From assembly GCF_030160075.1 (NCBI RefSeq), contig NZ_BSNQ01000003.1, positions 1,298,094 through 1,362,093 on the forward strand: a stretch of DNA of 64,000 nt, read 5' to 3'. The translations under genes were made by a program, and so were the position numbers. This stretch comes from Dyella lipolytica (GTDB lineage: Bacteria > Pseudomonadota > Gammaproteobacteria > Xanthomonadales > Rhodanobacteraceae). How positions within the stretch are numbered: the stretch's first letter is position 1; each line of letters opens with the position of its first letter. A model generated the notes under the pieces. It searched no databases. It was not told the DNA's origin and saw only the letters and a list, made by a program, of their open reading frames with translations. Shown here in pieces: positions 56,586 through 64,000 of the stretch.

Positions 56586-58742
56586 ATGAGCAAACGTAAC
56601 GATCAAGACGCCATGCCAGTGGCCAGTGCCACCACACCGGAAACGGTAGTCGCACACGTCGTCGACCTGAACGACAAGGCGCATTACATCCATCGCGAAC
56701 TGTCGCAGCTGCAGTTCAACAACCGGGTGCTGGAACAGGCGCTGGACGAACGCACGCCGTTAATGGAGCGGCTGAAGTTTCTGCTGATCTTCTCCAGCAA
56801 CATGGACGAGTTTTTCGAAATCCGTGTCGCCGGACTGAAGAGCCAGATTGCCTTCAAGCACGAGATCGTCGGGCCTGACGGCATTCCACCCAAGCAGGCG
56901 CTGACCGAGATCAGTGAGATCGCGCACCGCCAGATCGCGCGGCAATACGCGATCCTCAACGAACGCTTACTGCCCGAGCTGGACCAACAGGGCATTCGCA
57001 TCGTCCGCCGCGAAACCTGGACCGTCGCGCAGAAACGCTGGGTGCAGCGCTACTTCCGCCAGGAAGTCGCGCCGATGATGACGCCGATCGGCCTCGATCC
57101 CACACACCCCTTCCCGCTGCTGGTCAACAAGAGCCTCAACTTCATCGTGGAGCTGGAAGGCGTGGATGCGTTCGGGCGCGACTCGGGCCTGGCGATTCTT
57201 CCGGCGCCGCGCGTGCTGCCGCGTATCATCCGCTTGCCGGAGGAAGTCTGCGAAGGCGGCGAGAATTACGTACTGCTGTCCTCGATCATCCATGCGCATG
57301 CCGACGAGTTGTTCCCGGGCATGGAAATACGCGGCTGCTATCAGTTCCGCTTGACCCGCAACGCCGACCTCACCATCGACCCGGAAGAAATGGACGACCT
57401 TGCGCGCGCGCTGCGCGGCGAATTGTCCTCCCGCCGCTTTGGCGATGCAGTGCGCCTGGAAGTGGCCGACAACTGCCCGAAGACGCTCACCGATTACCTG
57501 CTCAAGCAATTCGGCCTGACCGAAGCCGAACTGTACGAAGTCAACGGACCGGTCAATCTCACGCGTCTGTTCGGCATTGTCAGTCGTAGTGAAAATCCGC
57601 AGCTGCAATATTCGCCCTTCGTACCGGCCATTCCCAAGTCGCTGAAGAAAGCCGAGGATCTGTTCCAGGTGATCGGCAAGCAGGATGTGCTGCTGATGCA
57701 TCCGTACGAGTCGTTCTCACCGGTGGTGGATCTGGTGCGGCAGGCCGCGCAGGACCCGGCGGTGCTCACCATCGAACAGACGCTTTATCGCACAGGCGCC
57801 AATTCCGAAATCGTCGATGCGCTGGTCGAGGCTGCGCGTAACGGTAAGGAAGTGATCACCGTCGTCGAGCTGCGCGCGCGCTTCGACGAAGAATCCAATC
57901 TAAGCCTGGCTACGCGCCTGCAGCAGGCTGGCGCCGTAGTGATCTACGGCGTGGTCGACGTCAAGACGCATGCCAAACTGATTCTGATCCAGCGCCGCGA
58001 AGGCCAGAAGCTGCAGCGCTATGCACACATGGGCACCGGCAACTATCACAGCGGCAATGCGCGGCTGTACACCGATTACAGCCTGCTGACCTCTGACCCC
58101 GCGTTGTGCGAGGACGTACACAAGCTTTTTAGTCAGCTCACCGGCATGGGCAAGCTGTTGCGGATGAAGAAGCTGCTGCACGCGCCCTTTACGCTGAAAA
58201 AATCGCTGCTCGACATGATCGCGCACGAAACTGCCCATGCCGAAGCGGGCAAGCCGGCGCAGATGATCATCAAGATCAACGCATTGACCGACGCCAAAAT
58301 GATCCGCGCGTTCTACAAAGCCAGCACTGCCGGCGTGAAGATCGACCTGGTGGTGCGTGGCACGTGCTGCCTGCGTCCGGGCATTCCCGGTGTATCGCAG
58401 AACATCCGCGTGCGCTCTATTGTCGGCCGCTTCCTCGAGCACAGCCGCGTCTACTGGTTTGCCAACGACGGCGACGAGCGCATGTATCTGGCCAGCGCCG
58501 ATCTCATGGAGCGCAATCTGGATCGCCGTGTCGAAACCGGTTTTCCGATCGAGGATCGCAAGCTTCGCCAGCGCATCCGCAAGGAGCTGGATATGTATCT
58601 GGCCGACAACACCACGGCCTGGCAACTGCATGCGGATGGCAGCTATACGCGGCTGCATCCTACCGATTCTCAAACGCCGCACGACGTGCAGCAGCAGTTG
58701 CTGGAGAAGTATTGCGGCGCCGGCAACCCCGCAGGGCGTTGA
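56586..58742 (+). CDS. ppk: Polyphosphate kinase 1
   Basis: PPK1 makes polyphosphate from ATP and can run in reverse. It has 718 residues in four domains. The N-terminal region has [14 protein letters not shown] and [18 protein letters not shown]. The phosphohistidine is His481 in [10 protein letters not shown], and the second active-site His lies in [11 protein letters not shown] near 618. [11 protein letters not shown] binds nucleotide or metal. The protein associates with the inner membrane. No ppx is beside it. A Pho-box-like repeat precedes it, which suits induction in phosphate starvation. Confidence 0.96.
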   Translation: MSKRNDQDAMPVASATTPETVVAHVVDLNDKAHYIHRELSQLQFNNRVLEQALDERTPLMERLKFLLIFSSNMDEFFEIRVAGLKSQIAFKHEIVGPDGIPPKQALTEISEIAHRQIARQYAILNERLLPELDQQGIRIVRRETWTVAQKRWVQRYFRQEVAPMMTPIGLDPTHPFPLLVNKSLNFIVELEGVDAFGRDSGLAILPAPRVLPRIIRLPEEVCEGGENYVLLSSIIHAHADELFPGMEIRGCYQFRLTRNADLTIDPEEMDDLARALRGELSSRRFGDAVRLEVADNCPKTLTDYLLKQFGLTEAELYEVNGPVNLTRLFGIVSRSENPQLQYSPFVPAIPKSLKKAEDLFQVIGKQDVLLMHPYESFSPVVDLVRQAAQDPAVLTIEQTLYRTGANSEIVDALVEAARNGKEVITVVELRARFDEESNLSLATRLQQAGAVVIYGVVDVKTHAKLILIQRREGQKLQRYAHMGTGNYHSGNARLYTDYSLLTSDPALCEDVHKLFSQLTGMGKLLRMKKLLHAPFTLKKSLLDMIAHETAHAEAGKPAQMIIKINALTDAKMIRAFYKASTAGVKIDLVVRGTCCLRPGIPGVSQNIRVRSIVGRFLEHSRVYWFANDGDERMYLASADLMERNLDRRVETGFPIEDRKLRQRIRKELDMYLADNTTAWQLHADGSYTRLHPTDSQTPHDVQQQLLEKYCGAGNPAGR

Positions 58743-58774
58743 CTCGCAGCTTTTAGCCGCTCGTGCACCCGCTC

Positions 58775-58796
58775 TTGTCATGAATCTGACCCAGTC
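58775..58796 (+). promoter_or_regulatory. Weak Pho-box-like repeat between ppk and the diguanylate cyclase
   Basis: TTGTCAT-GAAT-CTGACCC-AGTC resembles the pstS box in both units (6 and 4 of 7 matches). It lies about 180 bp upstream of the small ORF that precedes the cyclase. Confidence 0.25.
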
Positions 58797-58953
58797 GGTC
58801 ACACCAGGCCGCAACTCGGCAAGAAAGTGCGCTAACGGCCGGTAAATCCACGTGAAACCGCGCCTTGCGCCGACCTGACGAGCTGGCACGGCCCCTGCTT
58901 TAGCCTCTGTGAAATCGAGGCCGAGCGTTCCATTCCTTCACGGGAGGATCACA

Positions 58954-59076
58954 ATGGAGGCGCCGTCGGTGATCGGGAACCGACGATCATGCAGACGGAT
59001 GCGGGAACGACCGGGTTGGGTCGTGCTTCTGCGTGTGCGGGTGCGCGGCCGCTTCAGGAACGAGGGGCTGAAGTGA
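58954..59076 (+). CDS. Arg-rich 40-residue ORF coupled to the diguanylate cyclase gene
   Basis: A strong ribosome site GGGAGG lies 6 bases before the ATG at 58954. The frame encodes 40 residues, rich in Arg (MEAPSVIGNRRSCRRM at the start), and its TGA overlaps the GTG start of the cyclase by 4 bp (GTGA). The arrangement suggests translational coupling or a leader peptide. A product cannot be confirmed from the sequence; the Arg-rich content may follow from GC-rich DNA read in this frame. Confidence 0.4.
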   Translation: MEAPSVIGNRRSCRRMRERPGWVVLLRVRVRGRFRNEGLK

Positions 59077-60827
59077 CTAAGGGCGTTTTACCAAAGGGAT
59101 GGCGCGTGCGCAGGTGGCTGCTAGCTGCCTTGCCCTTGGTGTGGCTATTGTCGCTCTCGCTAGTGCACGCCGGCACGGGCGCCCCACTTCGCGGTGCATG
59201 GCGCGAAGTCGCCCGCGGTGATACCCCTGCGCAAATACTCAACGCCTTCAAACACGGCCTGCTCCAAACCTTCAATCCATCCATACTGCAACGGTTTCCA
59301 AGCGATGCCATGGGCAGCTGGGTGGTGCTGCAGCCGATACCGCCGCGCGCCGGTGAGGAGCGTGTGCTGTCGATCTACCCTGCTCCCCTGGGTTCGATCA
59401 CGCTCTACGGCGACAACGGGCCAATCCGCACATTGGCGCTCGATGACTTCACCGCACCGCTGCATGGACATGGCCGGCTGGCATTTCGTCTGACCGACAG
59501 CAGCGAGGCGGAGCCGATCTTGCTCAAGGTCGAGCACAGCGACGGCCGCGCCGCCCCCGAGCGTTTCGAGCTGCAAAGCTTGAACGACTATCTGCAAGAA
59601 GATTCCAACTGGCTTGCCTTCGCCACCGCCTGCTTTGCCGTGATGGTGGCGATGGCGCTGATGGCACTGTGCTTCGCGATCATGCTGCGCGACATGACCT
59701 TCGCCTGGTACACGGGCTATATGCTCTGTTATGTCCTTGTGCAAGGCATCGGGACCGGCTTTTTGTTTCATCCGCTGGGCGTGAGCTGGCTCATCGGGTC
59801 GAAAACGCTGGTGAGCGCCTCGGCGGTGGCGTTGTCGGTATCGTTCGCCGCGCTTTTCATCAACCGTTTCTGCGATGTTTCGCGTTATGCGCCAGCGCTA
59901 CGCGTACCCGTGGTAGCGCTGGGCATCACGATGCCACTGATCGTGCTGTTGCGCTGCAGTCAGGTTCCCGAGCTGGTGAACATGGCGCAGACGCTCATCG
60001 ATCCGGTGCTGATTCTCGGGGCGTTGTTGCTGTTGTTCACGGCCCTGGTAGCCGGGCTGCGCGGTTCGCGGCAAGCCTGGTTCTTCGTGATCGGTTGGAT
60101 ACCTCTGCTGATCTTGACCGCCATGACCAGCGCGCAAGCGACCGGTGCGCTGCCCAGCCTGGATTGGCTCAACGACGCAAGCATCGCGATGGGGGCTTTT
60201 GAAGCCATTGTGCTATCGCTGGGCTTGGCCGATCGTGCGCTAACCATGCGTCGCGATCGCGACACGGCGCGCGTGCTGGCCGACCGCGATGCGCTCACCA
60301 ACCTGCTCAACCGCCGTGCCTGGACCGAAGCCGCCAACCAAATGCTGGCTGATGTGGCGAATACGACACAGCCGGTTGCGCTGTTGTTTCTCGATTTGGA
60401 TCACTTCAAGGTGCTCAACGACCGGCACGGTCATGCAGCCGGCGATCGTGCGCTGGTTGCTGTTGCTGAAGTGCTGAGCACCGAAGTGCGCCCTAACGAT
60501 CTGCTGGGACGCTACGGAGGCGAGGAATTTGTCGCCATGCTTTATGGCGTGAATCAGGAACAGGCGGTACAAGTCGCCACCCGGTTATGCCGGCGCGTGA
60601 ACCGGCTGGAAATTCCGGTCGACCAGAGCAACATGATGCTGAGCGTCAGCATTGGTCTGGCCATGCGCAGCATGGGCGATACGCTGGAAACTCTGGTCGA
60701 GCGCGCGGATCAGGCGATGTACTACGTGAAACTCAATGGGCGCAATCAGGTGCATACATTCGAGCGGCGCGCGGACATGGTGAGCGGACATCACCGATCG
60801 CGTCCGGCGCGCGAGTCGGAGCGTTAG
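59073..60827 (+). CDS. Membrane diguanylate cyclase (7TMR-DISM + GGDEF)
   Basis: The protein has 584 residues from the GTG at 59073; the ATG at 58989 would add 28 residues of low complexity. The GTG has GAGGGG 5 bases upstream and directly begins a signal-type segment (WLLAALPLVWLLSLSLVHAG). A periplasmic 7TMR-DISM extracellular domain follows (to about residue 185), then seven membrane helices to about 395, then a cytoplasmic GGDEF domain. The active-site motif GGEEF is at 482-486, and the inhibitory I-site RPND lies five residues upstream, so the enzyme should make c-di-GMP and be feedback-inhibited. The ligand sensed by the DISM domain is unknown. Confidence 0.9.
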   Translation: MTKGVLPKGWRVRRWLLAALPLVWLLSLSLVHAGTGAPLRGAWREVARGDTPAQILNAFKHGLLQTFNPSILQRFPSDAMGSWVVLQPIPPRAGEERVLSIYPAPLGSITLYGDNGPIRTLALDDFTAPLHGHGRLAFRLTDSSEAEPILLKVEHSDGRAAPERFELQSLNDYLQEDSNWLAFATACFAVMVAMALMALCFAIMLRDMTFAWYTGYMLCYVLVQGIGTGFLFHPLGVSWLIGSKTLVSASAVALSVSFAALFINRFCDVSRYAPALRVPVVALGITMPLIVLLRCSQVPELVNMAQTLIDPVLILGALLLLFTALVAGLRGSRQAWFFVIGWIPLLILTAMTSAQATGALPSLDWLNDASIAMGAFEAIVLSLGLADRALTMRRDRDTARVLADRDALTNLLNRRAWTEAANQMLADVANTTQPVALLFLDLDHFKVLNDRHGHAAGDRALVAVAEVLSTEVRPNDLLGRYGGEEFVAMLYGVNQEQAVQVATRLCRRVNRLEIPVDQSNMMLSVSIGLAMRSMGDTLETLVERADQAMYYVKLNGRNQVHTFERRADMVSGHHRSRPARESER

Positions 60828-60839
60828 CGCGAATTAAAG

Positions 60840-60876
60840 CCCCTCTCCCATCGGGAGAGGGGTTGGGGGTGAGGGT
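60840..60876 (+). repeat. Palindromic intergenic repeat, copy 7
   Basis: CCCCTCTCCC-ATC-GGGAGAGGGG (10-bp stem) is followed by TTGGGGGTGAGGGT. It lies 12 bases after the cyclase stop. Confidence 0.75.
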
Positions 60877-60934
60877 TCGGGCAGCGCGCTATGTTGAATT
60901 CTCGCCCCAAATTTGTTTATCGCGCTCCGCTCGT

Positions 60935-60978
60935 ACCCTCATCCGCCTGTCGGCACCTTCTCCCGAAGGGAGAAGGGT
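60935..60978 (-). repeat. Palindromic intergenic repeat, copy 8 (inverted to copy 7)
   Basis: The segment holds ACCCTCATCC followed by CCTTCTCCC-GAA-GGGAGAAGG (9-bp stem), so read on the minus strand it has the same order as copy 7. The two copies face each other between convergent genes. Confidence 0.7.
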
Positions 60979-61008
60979 TAAGCACGAAGTTCATAGGTGC
61001 AGAGGTCG

Positions 61009-63282
61009 TTATTTCCGACCAGCCAACTTCTTCGCCGCAGTCACCACTTCCGCATCACCCGGCAATACTAGGAATGCAGCGCCGGCAAGCGGCGTATAGG
61101 TATCTGCACCTACGACGCGCTCCAATGGTGTGCTGCCAAAGCCGGCCTCAACCACCGCGGTGATGATGCCCTCACCCACGCCTGCACTCTTGCGCCCTTC
61201 ATCCAGCACGAGAATGTGTTTGGCCGTCTTGGCCTGAGCTGCAATGAACGCGTCGTTGAGCGGCGCCAGCCAGCGCAGATCGACCACGCGGACTTTCCAT
61301 CCCAAGTCCTTCTCGATGGTGCGCGCCGAACGCAAGGCCATCGGCACGCCGTTGCCGAAGGTGAAGATGACCAGGTCATTGGCGTCGGCGTGATAAACAC
61401 GACCTTCGCCCAACGTCATCGCCTCGCCCGGTGCGGGATAAGCGAACTGCCACTGCCCATCGCCCGCTTCGTAGAGATCCTTGGCCATATAGAGCGCGAT
61501 CGGCTCCAGGTATGCGCACACGCGGCCGTCCACCTTCGCCAGCGCCATCATGGTGCGCAGCATGGTGGCTGCATCGTCGCCACGGCTGGGGCAACCGACC
61601 ACCAGACCGGGAATGTCGCGCAAGGCGGTAATCGAGTTGTCGTTATGGAAGTGACCGCCGAAACCGCGCTGATATCCCAATGCCGCCACGCGCATCACCA
61701 GCGGGTTGCGGTACTGGTTATTGGAGAAGAACTGCAGCGATGCCGCTTCGCCGCGAATCTGGTCGCACGCGTTATGGAAATACGCCAGGTACTGGATCTC
61801 CGGGATCGGCAGCATGCCCATGTTGGCGTAACCCTGGGCCAGGCCCAGGATCACCGTTTCGTCGAGCAGCGTGTTGAACACGCGGCTGCCCTTGAACGCT
61901 TTGAGCAGACCCTTCGTGACGGTGTACACACCGCCCTTCTGGGCGACGTCTTCGCCGAACAACAGTGTTTCGGGGTACTTCGCCATCACGTCGTGCAGCG
62001 CCTGGTTGATCTGAATCGCGAGGTGGCGCGGTGGCTGTTTCTCCGGCAGCTTGTCCTCGCCGCCGAATACGGCGACGCGCTTGTCATTGTAATCGGCGCG
62101 TTGAGCTTCGGCCTTCACTTTATCCGGCGTGTAAGGCGCAAGCGGTGTCATCACATCGTCGAGACGTTCGAGTTTGGGACGACGATCGGCCTCCTCTGCC
62201 GCGGCGAAGCAGCGTTTGCGCGTCGCTTCGTTGAGCGCCAGCAATGCTTCCTTGGTATAGAGACCCGACTCCAATGCGATGGCAGCGGAACGCAGCAGCG
62301 GATCGGATGCTTCGACCGCCACGAGTTCTTCGATGCTGCGCCACTCGATTTCGAAATCGGTACCGGCGTGACCCATGATGCGGGTGGTCTTCAGATGCAG
62401 GAAGGTCGGGCGACGCGTGTGACGGCAATGTTCCACCGCGCGTTGTACTTGGGCATAGCCTTCAGCCAGATCCAAACCATCGGCAAAGAAGTAGTCGAGA
62501 TCCGGGCGCCGTTGGAAGTTGTTGGCGACCCAACCACTCGGTGTCTTCACCGAGATGCCGATGCCATTGTCCTCGCACACAAACAGCACTGGCGCCGGCA
62601 GCTTTTGATACGCCGTCCACGATGCGGCATTGAACGCCGTCTGTGCCGTGGCGTGATTGCTGGAAGCGTCGCCGAATGAACAGATGGCGATGGAATCGTC
62701 CGGGATCGGCAATTGATGGCCGATACGACGACCTTGCTCGATAGCCACCGCCGTACCCAACGCCTTGGGCAAGTGCGACGCGATGGTCGACGTTTGCGGC
62801 AAGACCCAAAGCGGTTTGCTTCCCCACACTTTATGACGGCCGCCGGACGCAGGATCGTCCTTGCTCGCTGCAAACGACAGCGCCGAGTCCATCACTGGAT
62901 CCATGCCCGGCAGCTTGCGGAAGCGCTCGGCCATGAAACCGCCGGAGCGGTAATGCAGAAAGGCGGGATCGGTATGCCGCGTGGCACGCGCCACCATGGC
63001 ATTGCCTTCGTGACCCGAGCTGCCGATGGTGTAGAAGACTTTGTTCTGCACGCGCAGCACGCGCGCCATCAGGTCGAGGTGGCGCGAGATCAGTTGCGAT
63101 TCCAGCAGCTCGCGAAAGCCGCGCGCATCGAGCGCACTGCCGGGTAGCACCGGCGCATCGTCATGCGGCTTGGATCGCACGTCGCCCTGCCAGTGCTGCA
63201 CGAATTCCGTGAAGTTCTGATCGACGATCTCGGCGCGGTTGAAGCCCTTGTGGCGGGCGGCGATGGGTTGCGTGCTAGACAT
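61009..63282 (-). CDS. Fused alpha/beta E1 subunit of a thiamine-dependent 2-oxo acid dehydrogenase
   Basis: The 757-residue protein joins in one chain what are usually two subunits. The E1-alpha part (about 1-390) has YTIGSSGHEGNAMVARA, the ThDP motif CSFGDASSNHATAQ through CEDNGIGISV, and phosphorylation-loop-like HYRSGG. The E1-beta part (from about 430) has LLFGEDVAQKGGVYTVTKGL, PIPEIQYLAYFHNACDQIRGEAA and VVDLRWLAPLN. It resembles branched-chain or related 2-oxo acid dehydrogenases rather than AceE. The start at 63282 was chosen because the 63348 alternative overlaps the upstream gene. No E2 or E3 gene is adjacent, so it must borrow them. Confidence 0.88.
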   Translation of the reverse strand: MSSTQPIAARHKGFNRAEIVDQNFTEFVQHWQGDVRSKPHDDAPVLPGSALDARGFRELLESQLISRHLDLMARVLRVQNKVFYTIGSSGHEGNAMVARATRHTDPAFLHYRSGGFMAERFRKLPGMDPVMDSALSFAASKDDPASGGRHKVWGSKPLWVLPQTSTIASHLPKALGTAVAIEQGRRIGHQLPIPDDSIAICSFGDASSNHATAQTAFNAASWTAYQKLPAPVLFVCEDNGIGISVKTPSGWVANNFQRRPDLDYFFADGLDLAEGYAQVQRAVEHCRHTRRPTFLHLKTTRIMGHAGTDFEIEWRSIEELVAVEASDPLLRSAAIALESGLYTKEALLALNEATRKRCFAAAEEADRRPKLERLDDVMTPLAPYTPDKVKAEAQRADYNDKRVAVFGGEDKLPEKQPPRHLAIQINQALHDVMAKYPETLLFGEDVAQKGGVYTVTKGLLKAFKGSRVFNTLLDETVILGLAQGYANMGMLPIPEIQYLAYFHNACDQIRGEAASLQFFSNNQYRNPLVMRVAALGYQRGFGGHFHNDNSITALRDIPGLVVGCPSRGDDAATMLRTMMALAKVDGRVCAYLEPIALYMAKDLYEAGDGQWQFAYPAPGEAMTLGEGRVYHADANDLVIFTFGNGVPMALRSARTIEKDLGWKVRVVDLRWLAPLNDAFIAAQAKTAKHILVLDEGRKSAGVGEGIITAVVEAGFGSTPLERVVGADTYTPLAGAAFLVLPGDAEVVTAAKKLAGRK

Positions 63283-63326
63283 GATGTGATCAACGATGGA
63301 GTTGAAGTGGCGTACCTGGAGTTGCC

Positions 63327-63869
63327 TTAACGCGAGCGCGTGTTCCACTGCTCGCGCGTCTGCCCCCAGATTTCGGCGGTAGTGTCTTGATAGGGCGGCG
63401 GCATTTTCTTCGTGCCGCGCAATTGAGAGCCCAAACGTTGCGCGAGTGCTAGCGACGCCTGGTTATCCGCATGGATCGAATGAATGATTTCACGCCAGCC
63501 CAGGTGCTCGAACGCCCAGTCGATAGCAGCGACCGAGCCTTCGTAGGCATAGCCTTTGCCCCACGCTTCGCGCGCCAGGCCCCAGCCCACTTCGGTGCCG
63601 GGCCAGCCTTCGGGATACCACGGTCCGAGACGACCGATCCAGCGGCCGCTCGCCTTCTCGATCACCGAGAACATCGCGAAGCCCTGAATGGCCCATGCCC
63701 CGGCCAGAGTGAGGAATCCACGCCACGCTACTTCGCGCGACTGCTGGCCGCCGATAAAACGGGCGGCCTCGAAATCAGCCATGTTCGCAGCGTAAGCGTC
63801 GAAGTCGGCCGCCGTCGGCGGCCGCAGGATCAGGCGCTCGGTTTCGATGCGGATGTCGGGAATCGACAA
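63327..63869 (-). CDS. GNAT family N-acetyltransferase (RimJ/RimL type)
   Basis: The 180-residue protein has the GNAT core: IRIETERLILRPPTAADF at the N-terminus, GRLGPWYPEGWPGTEVGWGLA, the acetyl-CoA loop in REAWGKGYAYEGSVAAIDWAF, and IHADNQASLALAQRLG. The start is most likely the TTG at 63869, since TTTGGAG lies 7 bases upstream; a TTG at 63887 is also in frame. Its substrate is unknown (protein N-termini or small molecules). The E1 gene lies 44 bp downstream on the same strand. Confidence 0.85.
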   Translation of the reverse strand: MSIPDIRIETERLILRPPTAADFDAYAANMADFEAARFIGGQQSREVAWRGFLTLAGAWAIQGFAMFSVIEKASGRWIGRLGPWYPEGWPGTEVGWGLAREAWGKGYAYEGSVAAIDWAFEHLGWREIIHSIHADNQASLALAQRLGSQLRGTKKMPPPYQDTTAEIWGQTREQWNTRSR

Positions 63870-63909
63870 GGTTCGGCTCCAAATCAAACACGGCTTTTTG
63901 CGATCGCCT

Positions 63910-63959
63910 CCTCTCCCCTTTGGGGAGAGGATTGAGGTGCGGGGTCAATCTTGCGATGG
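63910..63959 (+). repeat. Palindromic intergenic repeat, copy 9
   Basis: CCTCTCCCC-TTT-GGGGAGAGG (9-bp stem) is followed by ATTGAGGTGCGGGGTCA. It aligns with the copy at 13570 beyond the stem, including a GGGGTCA and CATCAA tail. Confidence 0.75.
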
Positions 63960-64000
63960 CGTTTCATCAAATTCGTTTCGAGCAAACCCCATCGCAAGAT
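63948..64000. repeat. 12-bp inverted repeat pair at the window edge
   Basis: ATCTTGCGATGG at 63948 and CCATCGCAAGAT at 63989-64000 are exact complements about 29 bases apart. The pair partly overlaps copy 9 and is cut by the window edge, so a longer structure may continue. Confidence 0.5.

Noticed and set aside
61216..62679. Plus-strand ORF of 487 codons opposite the E1 gene
   Set aside because: It is a shadow of the fused dehydrogenase, whose ThDP motifs are clear.

Overview
The window is GC-rich chromosomal DNA of a gammaproteobacterium of the Xanthomonadales, most likely Rhodanobacteraceae (Dyella, Luteibacter or Rhodanobacter type). This is inferred from gene content and order: metG, an orphan rnfB and nth in a row, recC-recB-recD, a pilV-pilW-pilX-pilY1-pilE minor-pilin operon, a fused E1 dehydrogenase and an RNase R/RlmB pair. 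I see no prophage, complete insertion sequence, CRISPR array or rRNA. Most of the window is core genome with normal codon use.

Layout. 1-3.5 kb: mrp (cut by the window edge), a DUF2147 protein and a secreted phosphoesterase. 3.6-7.0 kb: metG, rnfB and nth. 7.1-14.4 kb: a phosphate block with a DcaP-type porin, rnt, pstSCAB and phoU. 14.4-21.8 kb: a small membrane protein, rlmB and rnr, a nested palindromic element that looks like a MITE, tRNA-Leu, a SUMF1-like protein and rnd. 21.8-31.2 kb: tRNA-Ala and recCBD. 31.2-36.5 kb: the minor-pilin operon. 36.7-38.9 kb: tRNA-Thr, three small proteins of unknown function, a possible small RNA and tRNA-Arg. 39.0-44.7 kb: an ALDH7 dehydrogenase, then a tight operon of a DUF4190 protein, an SDR, a methyltransferase, pyrD and murB. 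44.8-49.0 kb: an AraC regulator with a CxxC mini-protein and an alpha/beta hydrolase, a lipoprotein and poxB. 49.1-54.3 kb: murJ, a small membrane protein, ybjQ and an M16 protease. 54.3-64.0 kb: an Fsr-type exporter with a divergent AraC regulator, ppk, a membrane diguanylate cyclase with a coupled upstream small ORF, the fused E1 and a GNAT acetyltransferase.

How the parts work together. Phosphate is the strongest theme. Pho-box-like direct repeats (CTGTCAT-type units 11 bp apart) precede the porin, pstS and ppk, with weaker ones before the diguanylate cyclase and the secreted phosphoesterase. Together these would cover phosphate release, outer-membrane entry, ABC uptake and polyphosphate storage. 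RNA and DNA maintenance is also prominent: RNases T, R and D, RlmB, Nth and RecBCD.

The most unusual non-coding features are the roughly 270 bp nested palindrome bounded by TA just upstream of rnr, and at least nine copies of a short palindromic intergenic repeat (CTCTCCCC/GGGGAGAG stem, often followed by GAGGTGNGGGGT).
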